A stretch of 9,438 nt of DNA from contig CABSLV010000048.1 in the NCBI GenBank assembly GCA_902478645.1, positions 1 to 9,438 of the forward strand. The letters run 5' to 3'. This DNA comes from an uncultured Flavobacteriales bacterium. GTDB taxonomy: Bacteria > Bacteroidota > Bacteroidia > Flavobacteriales > UBA1820. Shown in pieces: positions 1 to 7,224 of the stretch. The first letter of the stretch is position 1; every line of letters begins with the position of its first letter. A program made the translations under genes and the position numbers. The notes beneath the pieces are model-generated. The model saw only the letters and a program-made list of their open reading frames with translations. It was not told where the DNA came from and did no database searches.

Positions 1-3
1 AAG

Positions 4-27
4 AACCCCGGCCGCATGGCCGGGGTT
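4..27 (-). terminator. Rho-independent terminator downstream of glnN
   Basis: A perfect 10-bp inverted repeat (AACCCCGGCC, loop GCAT, GGCCGGGGTT) lies about 40 bases past the glnN stop codon. Read on the minus strand, the GC-rich stem is followed by TTCTT, a short U-rich tail. It most likely ends glnN transcription. It could also serve a plus-strand gene that ends before the window, which cannot be seen. Confidence 0.8.
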
Positions 28-67
28 TCTCGCTTAAAATAAAACACACACGTTCATAAAACGATGC

Positions 68-2257
68 TCAGTGAGCAAAAAGTAGTTCACGGTATTTTAC
101 CAGCGGCCAAACCTCATCGTCGATGTGGATCTCGAGTTTGTCGCAGTGGTAACGCAGCTTGTCAAAGTATTTTTCCTTGACATTGACCGCATACTCACGC
201 GCCTTGGTACGCACGTCGGCGATCTTGTTGATCCGCCGCCGCTCGTCGATCATCTCGTCCACCAGCTCCTTGATAACCACGATATGGTCGGAGATCGTCT
301 TGATGAGTTCCACCTGCGAATGGGCGTGCTCCATGTATTCGTCCCCGAAGACCTCACGCATACCCCGTACGTTTTCCAACAGGCGGTTCTGATAAGCGAT
401 AGCCGTCGGAATGATGTGGTTGCGGGCAATATCGCCCATCACGCGGGCCTCGATCTGGATCGTTTTCTGGTATTTCTCGAGTTCGATCTCGTAACGAGCC
501 TCTACCTCGGATTTTCTCATCACACCCGTCTCGGCAAACAAACGCTCGGTCTTCTCGCTCACCAGCACGTCGAGCGCCTCGGGGGTAGTCTTGAGGTTGG
601 ACAAGCCTCGTTTCTCCGCCTCACGAACCCAATCATCGGAATATCCGTCACCTTCGAAGAGAATGCGGGACGAAGCCTTGATGTAGTCGCGCAGCACGTT
701 GAAGATCGCATCGTCCTTCTTGATGCCCTTCTCGATCATCGCATCCACCTCGGCCTTGAACTTCTTGAGCTGCGAAGCCATGATGGTATTCATCACTGTC
801 ATCGGCATTGCGCAGTTGATGGACGAACCCGGAGCTCGGAACTCAAATTTGTTTCCCGTAAAGGCAAAGGGAGAAGTACGGTTGCGGTCGGTATTGTCCA
901 GCAGGATTTCGGGAATCTTACCCACCACGTTCAGTTTCAGTTCGGTCTTTTCCTCGGGCGAAAGTTTTCCGGAAGACACCTGTTCCAACTCGGCCAACAC
1001 TGCCGACAGTTGCGAACCGATGAAAATCGAGATGATGGCCGGCGGTGCTTCGTTCGCTCCCAGACGATGGTCGTTGGATGCCGAAGCTATGCAGGCCCTC
1101 AGCAAGTCCGCATGATCGTGTACCGCCTTGATCGCATTGACAAAGAAGGTAAGGAACTGCAGGTTGCTCTTGGGCGTCTTACCGGGCGAAAGCAGGTTAA
1201 CCCCCGTATCGGTAGCCAAAGCCCAGTTGTTGTGTTTTCCCGAACCGTTGAGCCCCTCAAAAGGCTTTTCATGGAACAGGACCTTGAAATTGTGCTTCTC
1301 GCTCACCCGCTGCATCGCCTCCATCAACATCATGTTATGATCGACGGCTATATTGGCCTCCTCGTAGATAGGAGCTATCTCGAATTGATTGAGTGCCACC
1401 TCATTGTGCCGCGTTTTCACCGGAATACCCAACTTCATGCACTCCTGTTCCAGGTCGCGCAGGTACTCCAGCACCCGGGAAGGGATTGCGCCGAAATAGT
1501 GGTCCTCCATCTGCTGCCCTTTGGCCGGTTCCTGTCCGAAAAGCGTACGCCCGGTCAATACCAGATCGGGACGCGCATGGTACAGCGCGGCATCGACCAG
1601 AAAATATTCCTGCTCAGCTCCCAGAGTTGATATTACTTTGGTAACATTCTTGTCAAAATACTGGCAAACCGCCGTCGCAGCAACATCTACTGCCGAGATC
1701 GAACGCAGCAGCGGCGTCTTGTTGTCCAGCGCCTCACCCGTATAAGCTACAAACACCGTCGGAATACACAAGGTCGTCCCTACGACAAAAGCCGGAGAGG
1801 TCGGATCCCAAGCTGTGTATCCGCGTGCCTCAAAGGTATTGCGCAACCCTCCGTTGGGGAAGGACGATGCGTCCGGTTCCTGCTGGATGAGCTGTGCCCC
1901 GTCGAAACGCTCCATGGCCCGTCCGCCGGCAATCGGCTCAAAAAACGCATCGTGCTTTTCGGCCGAAGCACCGGAGAGCGGCTGGAACCAATGCGAATAG
2001 TGCGTTGCGCCGTGGTCGATAGCCCATTGCTTCATGCCCGAAGCCACCTGTTTGGCATTCTCCCGGTTGATGCGCGCACCGCTCTCGATGGCAGCCATTA
2101 CCGCCTTGAAAGCATCTTTGGACAAGTACTGGCGCATAGCATCTTCGTTGAACACATTTTTTCCGAAGATCTCTGAATAACGTCTCGATTCGATTTCCGG
2201 AGCCACCGGCCGGTGGCTTTCGCACTCCCGGACCGCATTGATTCTGAATTCTGCCAT
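68..2257 (-). CDS. glnN: Glutamine synthetase, type III (GSIII)
   Basis: Makes glutamine from glutamate, ammonia and ATP in the cytoplasm; this is the main entry of ammonium into metabolism. The 729-residue length matches the large GSIII class (about 700-730) typical of Bacteroidetes and some cyanobacteria, and is far longer than GSI (about 470). Visible signatures are an N-terminal GSIII extension with FGKNVF (residues 31-36), the metal-binding GAEQEYFLVD stretch (213-222), HNEVALNQFEIAP (284-296), and the substrate/ATP segment HEKPFEGLNGSGKHNNW (329-345). NRTSPFAFTGNKFEFRAPGSS (459-479) carries the catalytic arginines. The C-terminal 200 residues are helical and charged, as in this family. 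The start is the ATG at 2255-2257, about 30 bases after a consensus promoter, with no clear Shine-Dalgarno sequence. It appears monocistronic between two terminators. No nitrogen-regulatory gene (glnB, amtB) is adjacent. Confidence 0.97.
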   Translation of the reverse strand: MAEFRINAVRECESHRPVAPEIESRRYSEIFGKNVFNEDAMRQYLSKDAFKAVMAAIESGARINRENAKQVASGMKQWAIDHGATHYSHWFQPLSGASAEKHDAFFEPIAGGRAMERFDGAQLIQQEPDASSFPNGGLRNTFEARGYTAWDPTSPAFVVGTTLCIPTVFVAYTGEALDNKTPLLRSISAVDVAATAVCQYFDKNVTKVISTLGAEQEYFLVDAALYHARPDLVLTGRTLFGQEPAKGQQMEDHYFGAIPSRVLEYLRDLEQECMKLGIPVKTRHNEVALNQFEIAPIYEEANIAVDHNMMLMEAMQRVSEKHNFKVLFHEKPFEGLNGSGKHNNWALATDTGVNLLSPGKTPKSNLQFLTFFVNAIKAVHDHADLLRACIASASNDHRLGANEAPPAIISIFIGSQLSAVLAELEQVSSGKLSPEEKTELKLNVVGKIPEILLDNTDRNRTSPFAFTGNKFEFRAPGSSINCAMPMTVMNTIMASQLKKFKAEVDAMIEKGIKKDDAIFNVLRDYIKASSRILFEGDGYSDDWVREAEKRGLSNLKTTPEALDVLVSEKTERLFAETGVMRKSEVEARYEIELEKYQKTIQIEARVMGDIARNHIIPTAIAYQNRLLENVRGMREVFGDEYMEHAHSQVELIKTISDHIVVIKELVDEMIDERRRINKIADVRTKAREYAVNVKEKYFDKLRYHCDKLEIHIDDEVWPLVKYRELLFAH

Positions 2258-2291
2258 AACTTATGAAATCGTATGTTTTGTTTCGTCGAGG

Positions 2292-2324
2292 CAAAGATAT
2301 GCAATACATATCAAAAAATCCAAA
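2292..2324 (-). promoter_or_regulatory. Bacteroidetes-type promoter of glnN
   Basis: On the minus strand, TATCTTTG (2292-2299) matches the -7 consensus TAnnTTTG, and TTTG (2321-2324) lies 21 bases upstream as the -33 element. Transcription would start near 2285, giving a leader of about 28 bases before the glnN ATG. The -33 element lies inside the 3' arm of the upstream gene's terminator hairpin. Confidence 0.75.
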
Positions 2325-2363
2325 CACACCCCCCTAAAAAATAGGGGGTGTGTTTGGATTTTT
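2314..2363. terminator. 20-bp perfect hairpin between membrane protein gene and glnN
   Basis: A perfect 20-bp inverted repeat (2314-2333 with 2344-2363) has a 10-base A/T-rich loop. The stem has a C5/G5 core next to the loop and A/T tracts at its ends. On the minus strand the stem runs into ATTTTTTGA, so it works as an intrinsic terminator for the membrane protein gene that stops at 2396. The A/T flanks make it potentially bidirectional. It overlaps the -33 element of the glnN promoter. Confidence 0.85.
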
Positions 2364-2395
2364 ACTCTATTTTCAAAATCAACCCCTCAAAAACA

Positions 2396-3292
2396 CTACA
2401 TCAAACAAAAATCATCTTCTTTTTTAGCCTTCGATGAAAAATAAATCATCCCGACATTCACACTGTAAAGCGCCGAGATGGCAAAGTGCAATACCAACGC
2501 CGCCAATACCGCTGCGATGCCCAGATACATACCTCCGGCCGAGAGAGCACCGTCCCCCACCAGCGAAGTAAACATCCCGGGGAGGATCCCCAAAAACGCC
2601 GTTACGATGTACAGCAGCCCATTGGAGAGGATGTTTTGCCAGAACGGCCTCCGGAGTGCTTTCCAGGCCAGGTCGATCGCCGCGAAAAAGTCCGGACGCT
2701 CCTGGTCGAGATAAGCATAAAGGACGAGCATCGACAGCATCAGGATCACCAGCAATATAAAAGGTATCGCCGCGATCCCCACCACCGAAAGCACCAGCAG
2801 GATCATCACCGGGATACACACCACCGCCACCGGGATCATCAAAAGCAGCATGGCCAGGAAATAGATCACCAGCCGCCCGGCACGCGACCAGAGGAAAGCG
2901 ACGATCCGGGAAAACTCCGGTACTCGCCCCTCATTCCGGTACAGGATCATGTAGGCCGGGGTGTAGGCCGCGAAGACCGCCGCCCCCACCAGCAGCAGCA
3001 ACCCGCAGAGCACGATCAACGTCGTCTCCCACCAGGCAAAGCCCGGATGCCAGTTCAGGCTCAAGCCCAGATCCTCCCAACCCGTCCAACCGAGCGTCAC
3101 GTGCGTCTTGTTCAGGAAATCCTCATCGGCGTACCCGCCCGAAAAGGTAATATAGGCCGTTACCGCCACCCCCAACAGGTACAGGAAGTTCACACGCAAC
3201 ATCGTCGGGAAAAAATGCCGGGCCGTTTCCCCTATGAATCCGAAGGTATCCCCGAAGAGAGCTTCAAAGTTTCGTTTTTGTTCCAGTTTCAT
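2396..3292 (-). CDS. Polytopic inner-membrane protein of unknown function
   Basis: I do not recognise a specific function. The 298-residue product begins with a charged, cytoplasmic-looking segment (MKLEQKRNF) followed by an amphipathic stretch. It then has about six hydrophobic helices (roughly 33-52, 91-118, 140-168, 170-196, 221-247 and 255-285). The central pair is extremely rich in Leu, Ile and Val. The loop at 53-88 is Trp-rich (GWTGWEDLGLSLNWHPGFAWW) and probably faces the periplasm. The polar loop around 197-218 (LDQERPDFFAAIDLAWKALRRP) and the C-terminal tail (SSKAKKEDDF) are probably cytoplasmic. The overall pattern resembles the poorly characterised DUF4013/YIP1-like multi-pass families, but no diagnostic motif is visible. 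The ATG at 3290-3292 sits about 25 bases downstream of a putative ECF-sigma promoter, which suggests a role in envelope stress. It is transcribed divergently from kdnA. Confidence 0.85.
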   Translation of the reverse strand: MKLEQKRNFEALFGDTFGFIGETARHFFPTMLRVNFLYLLGVAVTAYITFSGGYADEDFLNKTHVTLGWTGWEDLGLSLNWHPGFAWWETTLIVLCGLLLLVGAAVFAAYTPAYMILYRNEGRVPEFSRIVAFLWSRAGRLVIYFLAMLLLMIPVAVVCIPVMILLVLSVVGIAAIPFILLVILMLSMLVLYAYLDQERPDFFAAIDLAWKALRRPFWQNILSNGLLYIVTAFLGILPGMFTSLVGDGALSAGGMYLGIAAVLAALVLHFAISALYSVNVGMIYFSSKAKKEDDFCLM

Positions 3293-3324
3293 TTCTCGTG
3301 CGTTTTAATGTTCGTTTCTACCCC

Positions 3325-3355
3325 ATTAGACGCCTCCCTTGGGCAAAAGGTTACA
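3325..3355 (-). promoter_or_regulatory. Putative ECF-sigma-factor promoter of the membrane protein gene
   Basis: On the minus strand, TGTAACC (3349-3355) followed by TTTT resembles an ECF -35 element with its AAC core. CGTCTAAT (3325-3332) resembles an ECF -10 element (CGTC core). From the AAC core to CGTC there are 17 bases, the usual ECF spacing. Transcription would start near 3318, about 25 bases before the ATG. No TAnnTTTG housekeeping -7 box was found in this segment. The cognate sigma factor is not in the window. Confidence 0.55.
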
Positions 3356-3398
3356 CCCCTGACCTTCTTTTTTCAGAGAGTTTTCTTCTTCGTTCCTA

Positions 3399-3413
3399 TT
3401 TAACCCTTCGTTA
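3399..3413. repeat. Small dyad in the divergent kdnA upstream region
   Basis: TTAAC (3399-3403) and GTTAA (3409-3413) form an inverted repeat around a 5-base centre. It lies between the putative ECF promoter and the kdnA promoter, about 47 bases upstream of the -7 box. It could be an operator for a dimeric regulator, but a dyad this short can arise by chance. An 8-base palindrome CCCCGGGG (3428-3435) lies slightly closer to kdnA, where the -33 element would be expected. Confidence 0.2.
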
Positions 3414-3459
3414 AGAGAAAAACAACACCCCGGGGCGAGAATATCCCGCAGGGATTGAT

Positions 3460-3467
3460 TAACTTTG
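3460..3467 (+). promoter_or_regulatory. Probable -7 element of the kdnA operon promoter
   Basis: TAACTTTG matches the Bacteroidetes -7 consensus TAnnTTTG. Transcription would begin near 3474, leaving an A-rich leader of about 40 bases before the kdnA ATG. No good TTTG -33 element is present 19-21 bases upstream; the region is GC-rich there (CCCCGGGGCG). The promoter may therefore be weak or activator-dependent. Confidence 0.5.
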
Positions 3468-3514
3468 CACGAATTACAAGCACGGAAAAAATAACCAAAA
3501 AAAACTGAAATAAA

Positions 3515-4711
3515 ATGCCCGGATACGAAGCTTTCGACCAATCGGAAAAAAAGGAAGTAATGGATGTGATGGAAACCGGCATCCTGATGCGTTACGGATT
3601 TGAAAACCAGCGAGGCGGAGTGAACAAGACCCTCGAGATGGAAAAGGCCCTGTGCGAAAAACTCGGCACCCGCCATGCCCAGCTCACCCCCAGCGGCACC
3701 ACCGCCGTATCGACGGCCCTGGCCGTATGCGGAATCGGCGCCGGCGACGAAGTGATCATGCCCACCTTTACCTTCGTGGCCTCCTTCGAGTCCATCCTCG
3801 CCCTGGGAGCCATTCCCATCCTGGTGGACATCGACGACACCCTCACCCTCGACCCGGCTGCCGTAGAGCGCGCCATCACTCCCCGCACCAAGGCCGTGAT
3901 GCCCGTACACATGTGCGGCGCGCAGGCTCACATCGACGAACTGATGGCCATTTGCCGCAAACACAACCTGATCCTCATCGAGGATGCCTGCCAGGCTACC
4001 GGCGCCACCTACCACGGCAAAGCCTTGGGAACCTTCGGCCGGATGGGCTGCTTCTCCTTCGACTTCGCCAAAGTCATCACCATGGGCGAAGGCGGTGCCG
4101 TGGTAACCGACGACGACCTGCTGGCCAAAAAAGCGGACGGATACGTCGATCACGGACACGACCACGTAGGCTCCGACCGCGGAGCGGAAAGCCACCCCTT
4201 CATGGGCATGAACTACCGCGTGAACGAACTGGCTTCGGCCATCGGCTTGGCGCAGCTGCGCAAACTGGACAGCATCGTCGCCCGCCAGAAACAGACCAAG
4301 AAATACATCAAGGACGCCCTGGCTGCGGAATTCCCCCGCTTGTCCTTCCGCCGGGTGCTCGATCCGGAAGGCGACATCGCCACGTTCCTGTCCTTCTCGC
4401 TCGAGACGCTCGAACAGGCCGAAGCAGCCACCCGCGCTTTGGTAGAGAACGGCGTAGGCGGCGTATTCCACTACTACAACAACAACTGGCACTACATCCG
4501 CCGTTGGAACCACCTCAAGGAGCGCGCCACCCTGTACCGCCTGCCCCAGGAAGTGCTCGACGGCATGCCGGACTACGCCACCAAGACCTTCCCCCAGTCG
4601 GATGCGATCATCAGCCGGAACATTTCCACCTCGATCAACCTCTCCTGGAGCGACGACCAGGTGAAAGCCCGCACCGAAGCCATGATCCGCGCCCTGCGCA
4701 CCGTATTCTAA
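3515..4711 (+). CDS. kdnA: 8-amino-3,8-dideoxy-Kdo transaminase (KdnA), PLP-dependent
   Basis: A PLP aminotransferase of the DegT/DnrJ/EryC1/StrS sugar family, 398 residues. KdnA moves an amino group from glutamate onto the C8 aldehyde of oxidised Kdo, giving 8-amino-Kdo in the cytoplasm. Visible family features are the cofactor phosphate-binding turn TPSGTTAVSTAL (58-69), IMPTFTFVAS (81-90), IEDACQATGA (155-164) with the PLP-ring aspartate Asp157, and FSFDFAKVITMGEGG (180-194). The probable Schiff-base lysine is Lys186; the last segment also includes the C-terminal-side NYRVNELASAIGLAQL (233-248). The N-terminal pattern of the KdnA subgroup (MPGYEAF...METGILMRYGF) differs from most DegT sugar aminotransferases. 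The main support for KdnA over another sugar aminotransferase is the presence of kdsB and kdnB about 2.5 kb downstream. It is first in a probable operon; the next ATG follows after 28 bases. The leader is A-rich with no clear Shine-Dalgarno. Confidence 0.88.
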   Translation: MPGYEAFDQSEKKEVMDVMETGILMRYGFENQRGGVNKTLEMEKALCEKLGTRHAQLTPSGTTAVSTALAVCGIGAGDEVIMPTFTFVASFESILALGAIPILVDIDDTLTLDPAAVERAITPRTKAVMPVHMCGAQAHIDELMAICRKHNLILIEDACQATGATYHGKALGTFGRMGCFSFDFAKVITMGEGGAVVTDDDLLAKKADGYVDHGHDHVGSDRGAESHPFMGMNYRVNELASAIGLAQLRKLDSIVARQKQTKKYIKDALAAEFPRLSFRRVLDPEGDIATFLSFSLETLEQAEAATRALVENGVGGVFHYYNNNWHYIRRWNHLKERATLYRLPQEVLDGMPDYATKTFPQSDAIISRNISTSINLSWSDDQVKARTEAMIRALRTVF

Positions 4712-4739
4712 TCCCCGAACCTCAAAAAAGAAGAAACAC

Positions 4740-5891
4740 ATGAACAAAACCCTGTTGATCGCCTTGACCACCCTGCTGGCAGGAAACGTCCAGGCACAAA
4801 ACAACTCGAGTTACAAAGTCGAAGTCTGCTTCGAGGACACCCAGGCAGGCGGGAAATACGTATTCCGTTCGAGCGACCTGACGGACAACTTTTCCGACAC
4901 CCTCACCTTGAAAAAGGACGGGGAAAAGGTCGTCTTCAAAAAGGAATACACCGAACCGTTCACCCTCACCCTCTCGTACATCGCCCCGGGCGAACAGCGC
5001 GCCGGCGTCGCAGGCAATGCCTTCTTTATCGACTCGCCCCTGACCATCCGCATCACGGGCACGCAGGCAGCGATGTTGCCGGTAGCTTCGGTCGAAGGCG
5101 GCGTGCAAGACGACCCCATCCTTCAGCAGATCCAGCCCATCAACGCCACCATGTACACTGCGTTTCTGGACTATCAGAAGCTCGCGCGCACTCCGGACGC
5201 CTCCAAAACGGAAGTCGATTCGCTCTTGGGCGTACTGAACCAGCTGACCCGTCAGATGCAGGAACTCCAGCGGCAGTACATCGCCGCCCGTCCGCAAAGC
5301 ATCTATTCGGCCGCCCTGCTCTCCGGGATGCTGCGTGAAGACCCCTCGGTGATCGTCCCGCTGTTCGAAGCCTTCGCTCCGGCCGTCAAGGAATCCCGCT
5401 ACGGGAAAGCCATCGCCGACCGCCTGGCCGTCATCCAGGCCATCCAACCCGGCCGTCCCGCCCCGGATTTCACCCTGACGGACATCGACGGAAAGACCCT
5501 CCGCCTGTCCGACTTCCGCGGCAAGTGGGTGCTGCTGGACTTCTGGGGCTCGTGGTGCATCTGGTGCCGCAAGGGCAATCCCGCCCTGGTGGAACTCTAC
5601 CAGAAATACGGCGGCAAGGACTTCGAGATCATCGGACTGGCCGCCCACGACCGGGAGGACAACTGGAAAAAAGCCATCGCCGAGGACGGCCTCACCTGGC
5701 GGCACGCCAACCTGGCCTTGAACGAAGGCGGAAACGACCTGCCCGCGCAGTACAACGTATCGGGTTTCCCCACCAAGATCCTGATCGACCCCGAAGGAAA
5801 CATCTCGGTCATCTCGGTAGGCTACCACGAAACGGACGATCCGGCAGCTGTAAAACTCATCGACGCCCTGGGCGAGACCTACGTGCAGTAA
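4740..5891 (+). CDS. Secreted DUF4369-like/thioredoxin-fold (TlpA-like) protein with CIWC active site
   Basis: A periplasmic thiol-disulfide oxidoreductase-like protein of 383 residues. It has an N-terminal signal peptide (MNKTLLIALTTLLAGNVQA) with probable cleavage after Ala19 and no lipobox. Residues about 25-110 form a beta-rich N-terminal region of the DUF4369 kind common in Bacteroidetes. A helical, charged linker follows (about 125-230). Residues 235-383 are a TlpA/ResA/AhpC-TSA thioredoxin domain: APDFTLTDIDGKTLRLSDF (241-259), then DFWGSWCIWC with Cys273 and Cys276, and GFPTKILIDPEG with cis-Pro344. The CxxC dipeptide is Ile-Trp where TlpA/ResA proteins usually have Gly-Pro, Glu-Pro or Pro-Pro, so its redox potential may be shifted. 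It lies 28 bases after kdnA and 68 bases before a paralog, so all three are probably co-transcribed. The substrate is unknown. Confidence 0.85.
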   Translation: MNKTLLIALTTLLAGNVQAQNNSSYKVEVCFEDTQAGGKYVFRSSDLTDNFSDTLTLKKDGEKVVFKKEYTEPFTLTLSYIAPGEQRAGVAGNAFFIDSPLTIRITGTQAAMLPVASVEGGVQDDPILQQIQPINATMYTAFLDYQKLARTPDASKTEVDSLLGVLNQLTRQMQELQRQYIAARPQSIYSAALLSGMLREDPSVIVPLFEAFAPAVKESRYGKAIADRLAVIQAIQPGRPAPDFTLTDIDGKTLRLSDFRGKWVLLDFWGSWCIWCRKGNPALVELYQKYGGKDFEIIGLAAHDREDNWKKAIAEDGLTWRHANLALNEGGNDLPAQYNVSGFPTKILIDPEGNISVISVGYHETDDPAAVKLIDALGETYVQ

Positions 5892-5959
5892 CCCGATCCC
5901 CCCTATCACGCTAAACAAATCATTCTGACAACCACGGTTTCGGCCATTTTTCCCCACCC

Positions 5960-7126
5960 ATGAAAAAACACGCAAAAACCCTCCTGGCGCTCGCGGCAAC
6001 CCTGCTGCTTGTCGCTGCCTGCCAGTCCTTCCCTCCGAAGGGCAACTGGGGCGTAGAAACCACCGTCGAAGGTTCGAAGATCGGCGACACCCTGCGTTTC
6101 AGCTATTTGAAAACCGTTGAAGGCCAGAGCATCCTGGCCGACACCTTGATCCAACTCACCGAGGAAAACCAAAAAGTCCGCCTGGCCGCTCCCTTCGTGG
6201 AAGCCTCGGCCATCGGCGTGGAATACGCCTCGCGCGATGCCCTCGTCGAGCCTTTCTACATCGAACTCTTTGTCAACCGTGCCGGCGAATGCATCCGCCT
6301 CACCACGCAGGCCAACGATTATACCCACGTACAGACCACCGGCGGGATGTACGACCAGCCCGACTACGACTCCATCCGCATCCTGATGGACGATTTTTAC
6401 AGCCTGCGCACCGAGTACATCCAGGCCCTGCAAGCCTCCGACACCCTGGCGCTGATGGACCTCTCGAAACGCATGGGCGAGTTGCAACAGGGCTACCTGA
6501 GAGCCTCGCTGAATTACATCAAAAACAACCCCTCGCAAGGCTTCTCGGCCTATCTGCTCCTCGGACTGCAATCGGTACTGCCGGCCGATACCCTCCGCAC
6601 GCTTTTCGAGACGCTCGACCCGCAGGTGCGCAACACCACCTATGGCCGCAACCTCTCCGAACAGCAATCTGCCCTCCAAGCCAGCCAAAATATCCGGGAA
6701 GGTGCCCAGGCCCCCGACTTTACGGCAACCGACCTCGAAGGAAAGACTTTCAGCCTCTCGGACTACCGCGGCCAGTGGGTGCTGATCGATTTCTGGGGCT
6801 CGTGGTGCGGACCCTGCCGGCAGGGCAACCCCTCACTGGTAAAACTCTACGCCCAGTACAAAAGCAAGGGCTTTGAGATCATCGGCCTGGCCGTAAACGA
6901 CAAGGAAGAAAACCTGCGCGCCGCCATCGCCAAAGACGGCATCACCTGGCGCAACGTCGATCTGTCGCAGGACAAGAACACCCCGACGCTTCCCACGCTC
7001 TACAACCTGCAAGGCGTCCCGACCAAACTGCTCATCGACCCCGAAGGCCGCATCGAAATGATCGAGATCGGATACGATCCGGATACGGATCCGCTGCCTG
7101 CCCGCCTGAAAGAGATTTTTAAATAA
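5960..7126 (+). CDS. DUF4369-like/thioredoxin-fold (TlpA-like) lipoprotein with CGPC active site
   Basis: A paralog of the preceding protein with the same architecture, 388 residues. The N-terminus is a lipoprotein signal: a hydrophobic stretch ending in LVAAC with the lipidated Cys21. Gln22 at +2 gives no inner-membrane retention signal by the E. coli rule. Residues about 33-125 form the beta-rich DUF4369-like region and about 130-245 a helical linker. Residues 247-388 are the thioredoxin domain: APDFTATDLEGKTFSLSDY, then DFWGSWCGPC with Cys283 and Cys286, and GVPTKLLIDPEG with cis-Pro354. The CGPC centre is the canonical thioredoxin type. The likely role is reducing or exchanging disulfides in envelope proteins, with an unknown partner. 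It is the last gene before a strong terminator at 7161-7193. The 68-base gap upstream shows no TAnnTTTG box, which suggests read-through from the gene before. Confidence 0.88.
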   Translation: MKKHAKTLLALAATLLLVAACQSFPPKGNWGVETTVEGSKIGDTLRFSYLKTVEGQSILADTLIQLTEENQKVRLAAPFVEASAIGVEYASRDALVEPFYIELFVNRAGECIRLTTQANDYTHVQTTGGMYDQPDYDSIRILMDDFYSLRTEYIQALQASDTLALMDLSKRMGELQQGYLRASLNYIKNNPSQGFSAYLLLGLQSVLPADTLRTLFETLDPQVRNTTYGRNLSEQQSALQASQNIREGAQAPDFTATDLEGKTFSLSDYRGQWVLIDFWGSWCGPCRQGNPSLVKLYAQYKSKGFEIIGLAVNDKEENLRAAIAKDGITWRNVDLSQDKNTPTLPTLYNLQGVPTKLLIDPEGRIEMIEIGYDPDTDPLPARLKEIFK

Positions 7127-7160
7127 TCTTCCTTCCGTAGAGCACAAGCCCAAAAAACAC

Positions 7161-7193
7161 AAAAAAGGCAGGCGTTTTTCGCCTGCCTTTTTT
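7161..7193 (+). terminator. Rho-independent terminator of the kdnA operon
   Basis: A perfect 14-bp inverted repeat (7161-7174 with 7180-7193) has a GGCAGGCG core, a TTTTT loop and an A6/T6 base, about 35 bases after the stop codon. The T6 run on the plus strand is the expected U-tract. The matching A6 on the other side makes it potentially bidirectional. Confidence 0.92.
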
Positions 7194-7224
7194 GCATCCG
7201 ATCCCGAGTTTTGTCGTACCTTTA
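7191..7224 (+). promoter_or_regulatory. Possible promoter of kdsB-kdnB
   Basis: TACCTTTA (7217-7224) matches seven of eight positions of the -7 consensus TAnnTTTG. A TTTG (7191-7194) lies 22 bases upstream, one base longer than the usual 19-21, and it overlaps the U-tract of the preceding terminator. A second imperfect -7-like box, TACTTTTA, lies at 7229-7236 without a well-placed -33. A start near 7231 would leave a leader of about 26 bases. GAGG at 7242-7245 may be a weak ribosome binding site, 11 bases from the ATG. Confidence 0.4.

Noticed and set aside
125..1630. 501-codon open frame on the plus strand opposite glnN
   Set aside because: It is antisense to the conserved GSIII catalytic domain and has a His/Leu/Arg-rich composition typical of a non-coding frame.
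2314..2363. Perfect inverted repeat as a possible IS end or transposon remnant
   Set aside because: The arms are separated by a 10-base loop only, with no transposase or target duplication nearby. A terminator explains it fully.
3326..4804. 492-codon open frame on the minus strand opposite kdnA
   Set aside because: Its translation is low-complexity in Gly, Val, His and Asp and matches no family. It arises because the strongly C-biased third positions of kdnA remove stops from the opposite strand.
4722..5999. 425-codon open frame on the minus strand opposite the first TlpA-like gene
   Set aside because: The opposite strand encodes a signal peptide and a complete thioredoxin domain. The antisense product is Gly/Val-rich with no family features.
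4740..7126. Tandem TlpA-like genes as a recent duplication or split gene
   Set aside because: Each has its own signal sequence and a full thioredoxin domain, and the two differ throughout, so they are old diverged paralogs rather than a broken or recently copied gene.
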